Source: Acholoe squamosa
Taxonomy: Eukaryota > Annelida > Polychaeta > Phyllodocida > Polynoidae
NCBI GenBank assembly: GCA_949317995.1
Contig: OX439050.1
Location: 20,662,061 to 20,726,060 of the forward strand
Reading direction: 5' to 3'
DNA length: 64,000 nt
The first letter of the stretch is position 1, and each line of letters opens with the position of its first letter. Below the pieces are notes generated by a model. The model ran no database searches. It worked only from the letters and a program-made list of their open reading frames with translations, and had not been told where the DNA came from. Below are positions 48,287 to 58,879 of this stretch, piece by piece. The position numbers were made by a program, and so were the translations under genes.

Positions 48287-49987
48287 TAGAAGGGCGATTC
48301 AACATCGGTGAACATGGTTCTTGTAACTATTCTTTGGGCAGTCTATGCCCAAAGAATAATAACTGTACATACATTAAGACGTCCATGGGGTCTGGTGCTG
48401 TGTAGTCTAAGTCATAAGCTACCATGAATGATAAGTACAGCCGCGCCTGTGTTCATTTGTTCTTCAAAGTCTTACTGGAGAATGCTGCTTTGTAGGTACT
48501 GCACGCGTGCTTAAACAGGGATGACCGTTTAATGTCCTCAAATATAAATTACCAATTATGTTTTAACTCGCAGAATACATCAACTGGTTCAATTTCAGTC
48601 AGTCCTCTCTTTTTCATCTCCCTCTCTACAATGTCTTTGTAAGAGTCATACACGTCATACCGGGAAAGTGCGTCTGCAAGCTCGGGGCTTTCACCTGAAA
48701 CATGTTTGACATGTATCTTTCACTGCTGCAGCGAGATGTACATTGCTAACTCTCTGGCACATGCCGCCATGAACAGATCGTGTGTTTTTCCATCCATAAG
48801 TATGGCTGCAGATGCAGAGTTGTCTGTTTTGACCATTACGCATTACGTTTGTTTGACTAGGGGGAAGCAGCGTTTTCACACCTATTACTACATTCAGGCC
48901 CTCCAGGCGGGAGATGTGATGCTCCTGCTGGTATAGTTTGGCATAGTTCACCTGGTAGTAGTGTTTTTCTGAAGAAAAAAAAAACACCTCCCAATTTCAA
49001 TGTTGAGTGCACTTCAATGAATTCCTTGTGGGAATTTCACATCCAACAGTACTACCCCATTAAACTGTTTTGTGAATTTAAGGAACCATTTTACATCTTT
49101 TTTGGCCTCGGCACCTATGGCTACCATAACACTTTTGTTGCTAGCCCTCAGTGCAGCCAGCACTCGAGTGCGGTATGCACTGGGAAATATGTGCTAATTT
49201 GCCAGTTAAACTCTGCACTTCTTGTTTGGTACTGACTGATTTTTCAAGCCATTTTTCACATTAACCCATGATTTCCTCTATCTTTCCCACTGGGATGCTA
49301 ATGCACATGGTCTCTGTGTCGAGATTTTCCCTCTGCCAAATTCATGCCTAACTCCCCTGTGAGTTGCTCAAATCACTCAGTACCATATAGAGCTTCCTCA
49401 TTTGTAGGGGCTACGCCTGCGAAACCGTCCGCATAGATTTTATGATTTTCTCTTGCCATTAAATCGCAGAGCGCATTGGATACTCTCTGCTATGCCCCCC
49501 ATAAACTTTACAGCCGAACGCTGGGGATACATCAATGTAGTATTTGCCACCATGCATTATTCACAGAAGGGGGTAGGATAGGGGACAGATCTGCAGTTGC
49601 CTAAATGCATGAGCCAGGTCGTGCTTATAGACGTGCGATCCCCTTCCCATCCTTTTTATCTGTGCCCGAGTGTGAGTACTGTGGGGATTGTGTATTTGTA
49701 ATACTCCCCTTTGTAATAATTAACACGTATGCCATCATTTACTGATACTCCATTTGGATATGACAAGTCTATAATCACCCTTCTGCGTCCCCCGTCTTTT
49801 TTAGGGCGAGTTACCTGAGACCAGGGAGCAAATGGTGGGTCGGTGAATGGTCCCAGCATTGCCCCCAGGCTGACCTCATTTTCAATGAAAGCACTTATGT
49901 CGTCATCATATATGTTTGTTTTCGCATGGTTGCCGTATGTAGGGGTGGGGGCCTGTCTGCCATGTAGCATGTCGGCCACCCATACCT

Positions 49988-51461
49988 TCTTTACTTTACT
50001 TTACTTTGTGCATGTGTCCTGGATCACCAGGCCACCTCACATTTTGTGGGCTATGCTTTTTCCCATTCGTTTATTATTTCTTTAATGTTCTGTAGTTTGC
50101 AAGCTGTTTCTCTTAGGCCGTTTATATTGTTGTTGGAGAGCGCGATGTTGGGGATTTTGGTATTAGTGTTAGGGTCATTATCGATTGATGTGCATTATTT
50201 GAGTACATGGGATTGGGTTTCTTCAGTTAGGCCACAACCCCTATGTTCTGTGGTGCGATGTTTGTTCTTGTAGTTGTTCTCGGTTTTAATCATTCTGGTT
50301 CTAGCCATAAATATCCTTGTTTGCTCTTTTGTGAATTTGTCGAGGTAGGCTGGTCTTTTTCGGTGCTCCTCCATCTTGTGGGTTTTTAGGAACCTGAAGT
50401 TACTTTTTGATTATCCTTGTTGGGCCATGGTAGAGGTTTGTTCCCTGTGGATTGCATTCTTTATAGTTGTTGTTCTTGGGGTATGTTGCATTTCTAATAG
50501 GTTGGCAATGGGTGTTTATGTGGTTTGCTCTGGCTGTGATGGTGTCAATCCAGTCTTTTGGTTTGGCTTCTGTTTTTGCTATCGTAAGTTCCTGGCTGTT
50601 GGCCTCTGTTATTTTGGTGAGGTAGTGGATTTGCTTTTCGAGTATCCTGTGCTCTATATCTAGTATTTGAAGTTCATCATAGATGCATTCTCTTGGGGTT
50701 GCTTGGGGGAGTCTAAGCATCCTCTTTATTTGATTGTCAAGGATCTGATTAATTTGTTTCATGTTTTTTTTTGCTCGTTGTCCAGGTCTCAGCTCCATAT
50801 GTAATGATTGGTATCAGACATGTTTCTATTAACTTCCAAATGGTTTCCATTTCAATACCCTTAAAGTTTTTGTCGCCGGCAGTGTAGAGTATCGTCTGGA
50901 GGGCCCCCTTAGATTTCTGTATTAAATTTTCTATGTGGTTCTCTGAGTTGTTTTTGGTGTTGATTATCTCACCAAGGTATTTGTAGTGGGTTGTTTTGTG
51001 GATTTCCATGTCATTGATTTGGGGTAGTTTGAAGTTGGAGTCTTTGCCTACTACCAAGATTTTGGATTTTTCTTGTCCGAAGACTTTTCGGAGGCTGTTT
51101 GCTATTGTTTCAGTTCCTCCTCCCAATCTATTGGGTCTTGGTTTGTGATACCATGTATATCCTTCTATGTTTGGGGTTTTGTGTGCTGTCGTTTCTGCTA
51201 CTATCGCAATGTCTGTGTCTGTGGTTTTTAGTATCGCCTTTAGGCTGGTTATCTTTGTATTTATGCCGTTGGCATTTGTGCATAAGATTTTGATAGGTTT
51301 TGGGGACTGTTCTCTGTGATCTCTCTGATGTTCTTACCCTTATGGCCTATGACGTGTCCTGCGAATTTGTTTGGGATTGATTCTATATCTCTGTATTCCT
51401 CGCCTCTTCTTGTCTTTTTATGATGTTTAGTTTGTGCGGGTGGGAAAGATAGATGAGGTGT
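49988..51461 (-). pseudogene. Internally deleted LINE with KH-like ORF1 end
   Basis: Read on the minus strand. A frame ending at a stop at 51,261-51,263 has IPNKFAGHVIGHKGKNIREI, which matches the KH RNA-binding signature around its GHKG loop (51,336-51,347). An overlapping frame then shows an endonuclease start, ILCTNANGINTKI...ET...GY...RLGGG (about 51,295-51,115). This passes directly into reverse-transcriptase C-terminal sequence (EKSKILVVGK, YKYLGEIIN, LIPIITYGAETW). Most of the endonuclease and the RT core are therefore missing, probably by an internal deletion. A frame change lies at the T-run near 50,763-50,772, after which the thumb region continues (NQIKRMLRLPQATP). The 3' tail is an (AAAGT)n repeat, 49,988-50,007. 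The clade is not resolved. Confidence 0.75.
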
Positions 51462-52310
51462 TTATGGTCGATAGGCACCACTTGTCGTCATTTGAACTGG
51501 ATGGACCCCAAAAATAAATATGATAGCATATGCAAAAGATTTTATGGGTGGATACTACAGTGATGGGACGAAAATAACCATATATGGGGGTAGGTTAAAT
51601 ATGAAAACGGAAGGTACAGCACAGCAGCAAAGATTGACTGTAAAAAGGGGGGGGGGAAATCGTCTCATGCCCTACCCACGTGCACAATGGCACCCCTATA
51701 CATTATGCAATATTAAATGTACTTTCAATTTTGTGAATTGTAAATAAAATGGACATGTTACCCTACGATATGAGCCATAGGACACCTACATTAGCTAATA
51801 ATTCCTTAATTTTCTAGCCTGAGAGAAAATGGTATGATTTTGTGCAGTATTGCTAGGGCGTGAGACGAATCTCCTGGGCGTGAGACAAATCTCCCTATTT
51901 ATCTGGCCAAGGTGATAGGAGGAAAAAGCCATTCACATGTGTTATTCCTTTCATATATATGTACTTAGGGATCATAAGAAGGATAGTTAAATATAAAAAG
52001 CCTAACAGTTAAATGTGCATATATATATATACAGGTAGGACGTGACACGAATCTCCCTCCAAACCTACCCCAGCCTTTTCTGGCGCACTTTATTTTTGGT
52101 GCGCTTCTTTTTTCTTTTTTTGCTTAATCGGGACTGGCCACCATTCTGCTTATCTACGTCTACCACTTCTACATCTGGATTATCATCTGTAGGCTTCTCA
52201 GCCTTTGTTGCGTCTTGGATGTGTTTCAGCATGTTGTGTATTTGCTCCATTTGTTGGCGCATATCCACAATGTCTTTGGCACATTCTGCCACCATTTTCT
52301 TTGGCATTTT

Positions 52311-52989
52311 AGCATCTCATGTGTGACACCTTACACCTAGTTGTAGGTTCCAGGACTTAAATTGCCTGAAACATGCAGTATATCATGGATGTCTCTAGAT
52401 TCTGTCTTGCCACAAAAATCCATCCATACACCTGACAGGTAAATCATACAATGGCGCGAAATGCGCGGGTCTATGACGTCATACTCAATTTTCATATTAT
52501 ACATTTTCATATTATTTCCACAAATTACCTGTAATGGGACATTACACATAATGTTCAAAAATATTAAATTAATCAAAGTAGATCCTTCCCCCATCCTACA
52601 CTGTAAACAAAATGTCGTTGAAAAAAATAATTGGCAAAATCCTTTTTTTTTTGAATTTTTTTTTTGTTCCAGCTTCACCACATCATTTTCATGATTTTAC
52701 ATGGCTGCTGAACCTTTTTGTCCTCAATAAAATCTTGGCACAGTATATTCCTGGAGTTTACATTCAATATATAATTTTGTCATGCAGATAGAATTCAAAT
52801 AATATAGAATAGTAGGAGAAGGAGGTTGGTAGGATAAAGATAAAAGTGTGCACTGCTGATGCCATCCAGACAGTGAGATAGGAGATATTTGGATGAGTTA
52901 AGGTGAAGTGGAGGTGTGATGATAATGGTAGTTATTTTCCCAGTGGTGTGGGCTTTTTCTACATCTATGGGGCATTTGTAGCTCTCTTT
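52311..52989. other. No gene recognised
   Basis: Contains ATGCGCGG...TGACGTCA (52,461-52,481), similar to the insertion at 43,266-43,574, and poly-T/A tracts near 52,618-52,665. The overlapping 114- and 77-codon frames are low-complexity and have no family motif. Confidence 0.4.
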
Positions 52990-53160
52990 AGAGAGCTACA
53001 AAGGTTGCCAGAAATCCATATTTATATTCATGGAGATTCTTTGTACCACCATACTGCCATTTTTATTGTAGAAAATACACTGCTTCAGTGCAATACAGTT
53101 GTGGTTTACTCTTCAGTTTCATGTGGAACCCTGGTAGATTCAACAGTTATTTTTAGACAT
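52990..53160 (-). mobile_element. CACTGTAAAA-type MITE, copy 4 (partial)
   Basis: GGAGATTCTTTGTACCACCA, then GGAACCCTGGTAGATTCAAC and AGTTATTTTTAGAC, match the reverse complement of the family body. The outer left part is missing or changed. Confidence 0.6.
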
Positions 53161-54945
53161 ATTTCATACATATACTCGTGCCTTGCAGCTGTTTTCAACT
53201 TCTTATTCAAAAGGTTCTGGAAAATAAATTGAAGGCCTCTGGCTCCAGAGGACACCTGTCCAAACAACACAAGTGAAAAAATAGTCAAAACATGGGTAGA
53301 AACAAGCATTTTCACTAAAATTAATTTTCTGGGTTAAGCCAACTGCACTGTAGCTACCAAAAGTTTGGATAGCGTTTGCAACTGGGCAGGCCATTACGGC
53401 GATGAGACTCAATTTAGCCAGATTATCCATCAAAACTTGTGTCTTCACTTCGCTAAGTACTAGAGTCTTTATGTGATAGGATGTAAATGGCTGTGAGCAC
53501 ATCAGCTCAATATGAAAGAAACATCAGGCAGCAGAGCGATGTGACAGTATAATCTACAGGCAGGCCTTGGGTGCAGCAGCAAGAGAAGGGCTGGGAGGGA
53601 AGGTGATAAAGAGATAGGACCAAGATGGGGGCCTCTTGTCGTCTAGGAGGAGTCCAGAGGGGAAGCTTTGGGGCTGTTGGAGGGCAGAGGCACAGGAGCT
53701 GACTGATAAAATAGGTTTGAAGTAGAAGGCCGGTGGTGCTCATGGGTGGAGAGTTGTGCCATCTACATTCATGATTGTCCCACGGGTCAGCCATGTTGGA
53801 TTACCAGCATCCTTCAGCACAGGATGGCCTATAGTGCACTGCGGGTTCTGAGTAAGAGTGGTTGGTTGGGGACTGGAGTAGGGTTGGTTTAGGACAAAGT
53901 AGGGGGAATAAAATTGTAAAAGCCAGGAGGGGAAATGAGCTGAGTCCTCAACGATCCTCTCGTGGGTGAAAGGCAGTTCTTTTCTTGAACCTGTGGTACT
54001 GTTACTCAGGTTTGTGTACAGACAGGTCCAAAAGACCATGCATTACATATATTTGCAGATAATCTTTCGTTTATCCCTAGACATAAAGTTGAAAGGGTGT
54101 GCCTTGTTCTCAAATTAGCCATCAAAATTTTTTCAGTGGCATGAATAATCACATTAGATGATCAGTAGGGAGTTGTTTTATATAAATATATATGACACCA
54201 ACATTCTGTCAGATTGGAACTGAAATCTACTCAACTTATATTGCAGGTACAGAAGTTTGTCTTCATCAAATGTCACTTGATCTGTTATGTCTCAGAGATC
54301 CTATCATATTACTCTGATTTAAAATTCCATTTCAACTTAATTAAACCTTTATGGGTTAGAGCTGTTGAAACAGACAGTCTGCAATATTAACAATTTACTA
54401 CAGATAATATTCAGACATATACTTCAAGAGAGGTTGCTTTTCATAAGTGGATGTCAAATGAACTATAGAATATAACAGCAGGAGGTTTGGGTAATATTCT
54501 GAGATTTCTATGAGGCACAATTATGCCCATAAAAATAGGCAAAAAATGGACATCAAAGGCTGTTTCAGGAAAGTGGTCTCAGCTGTTTATGACGGTTTTG
54601 AGGTGTAAAGGGTTAATGGGAATTTGTTATACTTAATATGTACGTAGAAATATGGTTAAAGAGAGCTGATACTTGATATTGCGTCAGTTATGATCAATTA
54701 TGGTGTTCTCAATACATGGTTTATCTATAATATCACCTTGAATAATTCAACTTTAAAAAAATAATTTCTGTCATCAACATTAATGTCAATAGAATACATA
54801 ATACATGTCCTTCTGTGTGCTTCCTGCAAGTATTGTTACCCCCCCCCCCACACACACACACACACAAAGATAGTATTCTAAAAAAAGTGTGACTAGGGTT
54901 TGGGTGCTGACTCATCAATGAGCAACTGTTTGATAATGCATCACA
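53161..54945. other. No gene recognised
   Basis: Minus-strand open frames of 95-99 codons at 53,203-54,039 show no family motif and are not supported by splice signals I can defend. A C/CA run at 54,840-54,867 is simple repeat. Confidence 0.4.
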
Positions 54946-55095
54946 GTGACAGTGACTCTACTGTTGAAAATGATAAAAGTTTCTGCACTGAAGCCTGAGA
55001 TGACTATGCGGTGGTACAAGGAATCTCCATGAAAATAATGGGACAACTTTGGGACAATGATTTCGGCATTATTTCAACAACATTTTCTTACAGTG
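54946..55095 (+). mobile_element. CACTGTAAAA-type MITE, copy 5
   Basis: GGTGGTACAAGGAATCTCCA, GGGACAACTTTGGGACAATG and the right end TTCTTACAGTG match the family. The left half is diverged. Confidence 0.6.
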
Positions 55096-57965
55096 TAGAC
55101 AGGTACAAGTCCTTCCATAAAGTAAAATGTTTATTGAACATGTGATAACAGTTATCAGTGTTTCATTGTCTAATATAGGCTTATTCTTCCTTTCTATATT
55201 AGCCTAAGTATAACGTCATTATGAATAGAGTATGGGAAAAATTGTATCTGTTACTGCTGGCCTCTGCTCCAGCAAGAAATCATGTACAAGTGCCAGTAGA
55301 TACCTGGATACCTTTTGAGATTAGCTGACTTAATTCCAAGATGATTGTCATACCTCCCCTATAGGCTAGGCATTGACAGCGCATCATAGCACCATCTGCT
55401 GAGGTATTTGTTTGTACTTGTCTTGAAGACTTTAAGATCTATTCATATAGCCTTCGGACAATAGCTATTGACTTCTTCAGACATCATATTTAATGCAGAC
55501 CCCTCCATATCAGACATCTCTACTTCACAATCAATACAGCCCTCAACACCAAACTAAGAAAAAAATGAAAGGTAGCTAGGATCTTCTGAGTGAGTAGCAT
55601 GAAGTAATCAAAATAAACTTCTCAAACCAGCCTGATTTAGGTTATTCACACTGAGAATGTTATCACTCAAACATAATTAGCTGGTATACCCACTAGCTAT
55701 TTTTAATAAAAGTCATCAATAAAAAGATCCTGCATGACCAGGTTCAGGACTAGCCTGTTTCTTAGTACGCCCTAAGAATGAATTATAGTCCCTGGGTCAA
55801 GGGTTGTACTAAGAAATTAGTACACTTGTTTATCATCAAATTTTTCTAATTTCTGCATCAAAATACATAATTCTTAAGTCACCATAAGTAGAAGGGGTCA
55901 ATATTTTATATATGCACATTTTTGCAGAACTAAAATCGGAATTTTCTTTTTGAAATCCATTTGCTTTTTTCTTGTTCAATTTGAGCATATGTACCCACAA
56001 AAATAAAAGATAGATAAATACATATAAAATGACGTTTTCATTGTAGCTATGTAAGGTTTAATAAGGGAGTAAATGTATCATTTAATGCAAATATATGTAC
56101 CAAATGGTGAAGTGGTTTCACCATTCCCCCTTCGACCCCAACAATGTATGCACAGGTAGGTGTCATAGTGCAAATACCAGGGCTCTGATTGGCCCATACA
56201 CCTGTGGAGGTGAGTGTCATGATGCAGTGCACACACAAGGGTACTAAGATCCCAGTACATCCTAAGACTGCTTGGTACCAGAAGCTTAGTACATACTAAA
56301 ACCAGACTGTTGTACTATGATCCTGGTGTGTCCCAACGAGATATCCCTGTCCCCAACCTGATGAGTAAGTTTGTTAAATTTAAACTGGGAAACACTGATT
56401 ACCATTACCCTACATATTTTTGTGCAAACCCCACCCAACCTCTCATAAGTACCCCACTCCTCATGCCCCACCATATGAGCATTGATCTGATTGTGGACAA
56501 TTCTAGTAGATAATATCCCAGTAAGACACCCCTTTATCACATCTACGTCAGTCAGCCAACGGTTATAATCCAAGAATCAGACTGGCCACCTTCTAACTAG
56601 CTCCTCTGATCTGTAAGATTACATTTCACATCGCCACTGCCTTCTTGTTAAGCCTATTAGGCCTGGACCTATAGTCAGGGATGTAGCTTTAATGTGAAGC
56701 CAACAGAACATGCTGTTAGATAGGGCCTAACAATGTATATCAGGATGATTCCCACATGCACCAAGTGACCAAGGAATATATAGGTTGAGACTTGTTGAGG
56801 CCTTAAAAAAAGGTTTGTTACCAGTTACCCGACCAGCCCTATTAAATCAGGGCCAAACATTTTTTCTTTTTTTTTTATTTTGAGAAATTTTAAGAATTTC
56901 TCGTTAATTTCCATCTGTTTTTGATGATTTCCTTCCCATTTTTCAAAATTGTCTATCTCTTTTCCTATGGGTTTTTGAGTTAACAATATTATAAGGCATG
57001 TCTTCTCCATATTTTCACGTTTCTCTTAAACGTTTCATATTTCTACAGTAAAATAAAAGAACCTGGCATATTCGACCATAAATTAGTAAACAAACTCGAA
57101 AAAGAAATCTAAAAAAAAAAGAAATCAGACCTACTGACCTTAGCCCTTTGAGCCATGTAACTGGAAACACACCTTTTATTTTTTCTTTGGCCTGACCAAA
57201 ATCGTGAACTTTTTGTTCCTTTTATGATTTATTGGACAATCAAATATTTGGAAATTATAAATAGGGCCTTTCAAATATTACGTAACACAAATTTGGCCAC
57301 TTTTCGACCCCCTACCCCTTGTAATACTTTGTAACTAAATAACCAAAACCCCCTCCCTAATTAAGTAACGGTCAGACCCCCCCCCCATGCATCAATGAAA
57401 ATCCATATCTGTGAGTGAGTGAGTAATAGATATTTAACGCCATTTCAACAGCTAAGGTCATATTCTTGGCGAGAACTACATTACACAATTTCACAGAGGA
57501 GTGTGTCAGTGCCCACGCATATGTGCACCACACACATCTGAGGGGATAGGAAAGAGGAGAAATAGACCCTTTTAAGTGGGCTAGGGAAGCCTGTCCATAT
57601 CTGTGACTCGACAAAGGAGAACACCCCATCCACAGGGGATCTTTAATTCCCCATTTGGCCTCAAGGGCATTGGAGGGCAAAATGCTCAATGGTCCAAAAT
57701 CTAAACTATCTAGCTATATGTGAAAGCCATCTAAATGGTGGTATACCCAGTAGCCAGGTGAAACTGCCAGACAGGGAGGTGATTCCACACAAGTAGGGAA
57801 TTGGCGACCCATCTGCATGCTTAATATGTGCTCAAAACTATGTGAAAGAACAGTCCACAAACAACTTATGGACCAGATGATCCAGAAAAACATGTTGTGT
57901 GAACAGCAGCACGGTATCACGCCTGGGAAGTCAACCAGTACTACAGTGTTCAATGTACCTAATGC
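55096..57965. other. No gene recognised; repeat remnants
   Basis: 57,118-57,195 matches 21,466-21,535 (GACCTACTGACCTTAGCCC, TTTTTTCTTTGGCC). 57,262-57,390 has ATTACGTAACACAAATTTGG and ACCCCCTACCCCTTGTAA, composition typical of a worn TTACGTAA-type repeat. Open frames are short and without motifs. Confidence 0.45.
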
Positions 57966-57971
57966 CCTATT

Positions 57972-58100
57972 TAGCGTTTAATCAACGTTATGATAGAGCA
58001 GGCGTTGGCCTATGGTTCAATATTCCACGACCGCGAAGCAGGAGTGGAATATTGAACCATAGACCCACAAGTGCTCTATCATAACTTGATTAAAGCGTTT
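57972..58100. repeat. Long hairpin with GC-rich tip (locus 2)
   Basis: Arms of about 57 bp (left about 57,972-58,027, right about 58,042-58,100) share TATGATAGAGCA and CTATGGTTCAATATTCCAC in inverted form, with a tip GACCGCGAAGCAGGA. The tip aligns with that of locus 1 (GAGCCGCGGAGCGGCGA), while the arms are largely different. The next 60 bp (CTCCATTTTGTATTAATTTC) match locus 1 again. Confidence 0.85.
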
Positions 58101-58640
58101 ATCGAACATATTTCTCCATTTTGTATTAATTTCTTACCTTATAACCCAAGAATTAATCCAGGAGAAGACATTTTGTAAGTACATCCTATCCGCACGGTTT
58201 GCCAAGCCAGCCTAGCCATTGTTTTTACTCCACCCGTCAAACCCTCGTATTTCCAACGAATTTTCGGGTATAATCCAAGGATGTCAAGCCCTGTTATTCT
58301 ACCACTGCCAAATATACAATCTCTAGTTGGTGTTCACCTTCATTTTGCATCCATTTTCTTCGAAATAAATAAGAATCCATTGATTTTCCATACCGATCCA
58401 ACGCACACGGCCCGGTACACGGCCATTGCTTCTTGTTGACAGAGCGGGTAGGTGCCCGGATGTAAGAACTAGGTCAGCCACGCATTGAACAAGGAATGGC
58501 CGTACGAGGCGGGTGCCGACACGTATCGCTATGGAAAATCAATGGATTCTTATTTATTTCGAAGAAAATGGAGGAATTTAGCATGGCATGTTCATCTAGG
58601 ATATCTAAGGATGGTTCTCTGTTAATAACTCCACCAGGCT
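58101..58640 (+). mobile_element. Body of hairpin-headed repeat, second copy
   Basis: Homologous to 2,348-3,145: ACATTTTGTAAGT, GAATCCATTGATTTTCCAT (58,373) and its inverted partner GGAAAATCAATGGATTCTTA (58,533), then GAAGAAAATGGAG. Shorter than the first copy, with one fewer inverted module. Confidence 0.75.
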
Positions 58641-58730
58641 CCATATATTCTAGGCTAACGAGGTGTGTAAACTTTAGGTATGTCGGAAAACTTTTTCAAA
58701 TCCTCCATGTGCAGTGGTTTCTAGCACCGG

Positions 58731-58797
58731 TCGGCTTGGTATAGTGGACAGCGAGCTCGCCTCCTGCCCCAGCGGCCGGGGATCGATTCCCCGTTGA
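58731..58797 (+). repeat. tRNA-derived SINE-like box pair
   Basis: A box TGGTATAGTGG at 58,737-58,747 and B box GGATCGATTCC at 58,780-58,790. The T arm is intact (CGGGG-ATCGATT-CCCCG, 58,777-58,793). The anticodon arm does not pair as a cloverleaf, so a working tRNA is unlikely. Same family as 3,204-3,265 and in the same position relative to the hairpin-headed repeat. Confidence 0.7.
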
Positions 58798-58879
58798 AAC
58801 TAAACGGTTTTAACAGGAAATGTATGGAGGAGTTGACTTTGTATATTCCCCCAATTTATTAACATGTCTGGATTGAAAC

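Larger units (their letters stand above)
40690..52310 (-). mobile_element. DIRS/Ngaro-like tyrosine-recombinase retroelement (fossil, nested)
   Basis: Parts appear in family order on the minus strand. A coiled-coil, lysine-rich ORF1-like piece lies at 52,065-52,307 (tentative). Reverse transcriptase spans about 48,990-49,985, with the PKKDGG / DLSYPNG / VNDG segment typical of DIRS and Ngaro. RNase H with an ADALSR-type end lies at about 48,560-48,880. The tyrosine recombinase is split between about 48,300-48,500 and 40,690-41,805, with the HSLRR box and a downstream W-S...Y-L box. Three later insertions separate the parts: a 320-bp MITE (41,103-41,422), about 6.5 kb of minisatellite plus tandem array (about 41,806-48,290), and a LINE (49,988-51,461). 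It is broken, with several further lesions, and clearly old. Confidence 0.75.

Noticed and set aside
48334-48369. Perfect 12-bp-arm hairpin ATTCTTTGGGCA / TGCCCAAAGAAT as a terminator or MITE
   Set aside because: It lies within the recombinase-like part of the Ngaro fossil. Too short to claim as an element and not associated with any gene.
58731-58797. A functional tRNA gene
   Set aside because: A and B boxes and the T arm are good, but the anticodon arm does not fold and a related decayed copy exists at 3.2 kb. tRNA-derived repeat preferred.
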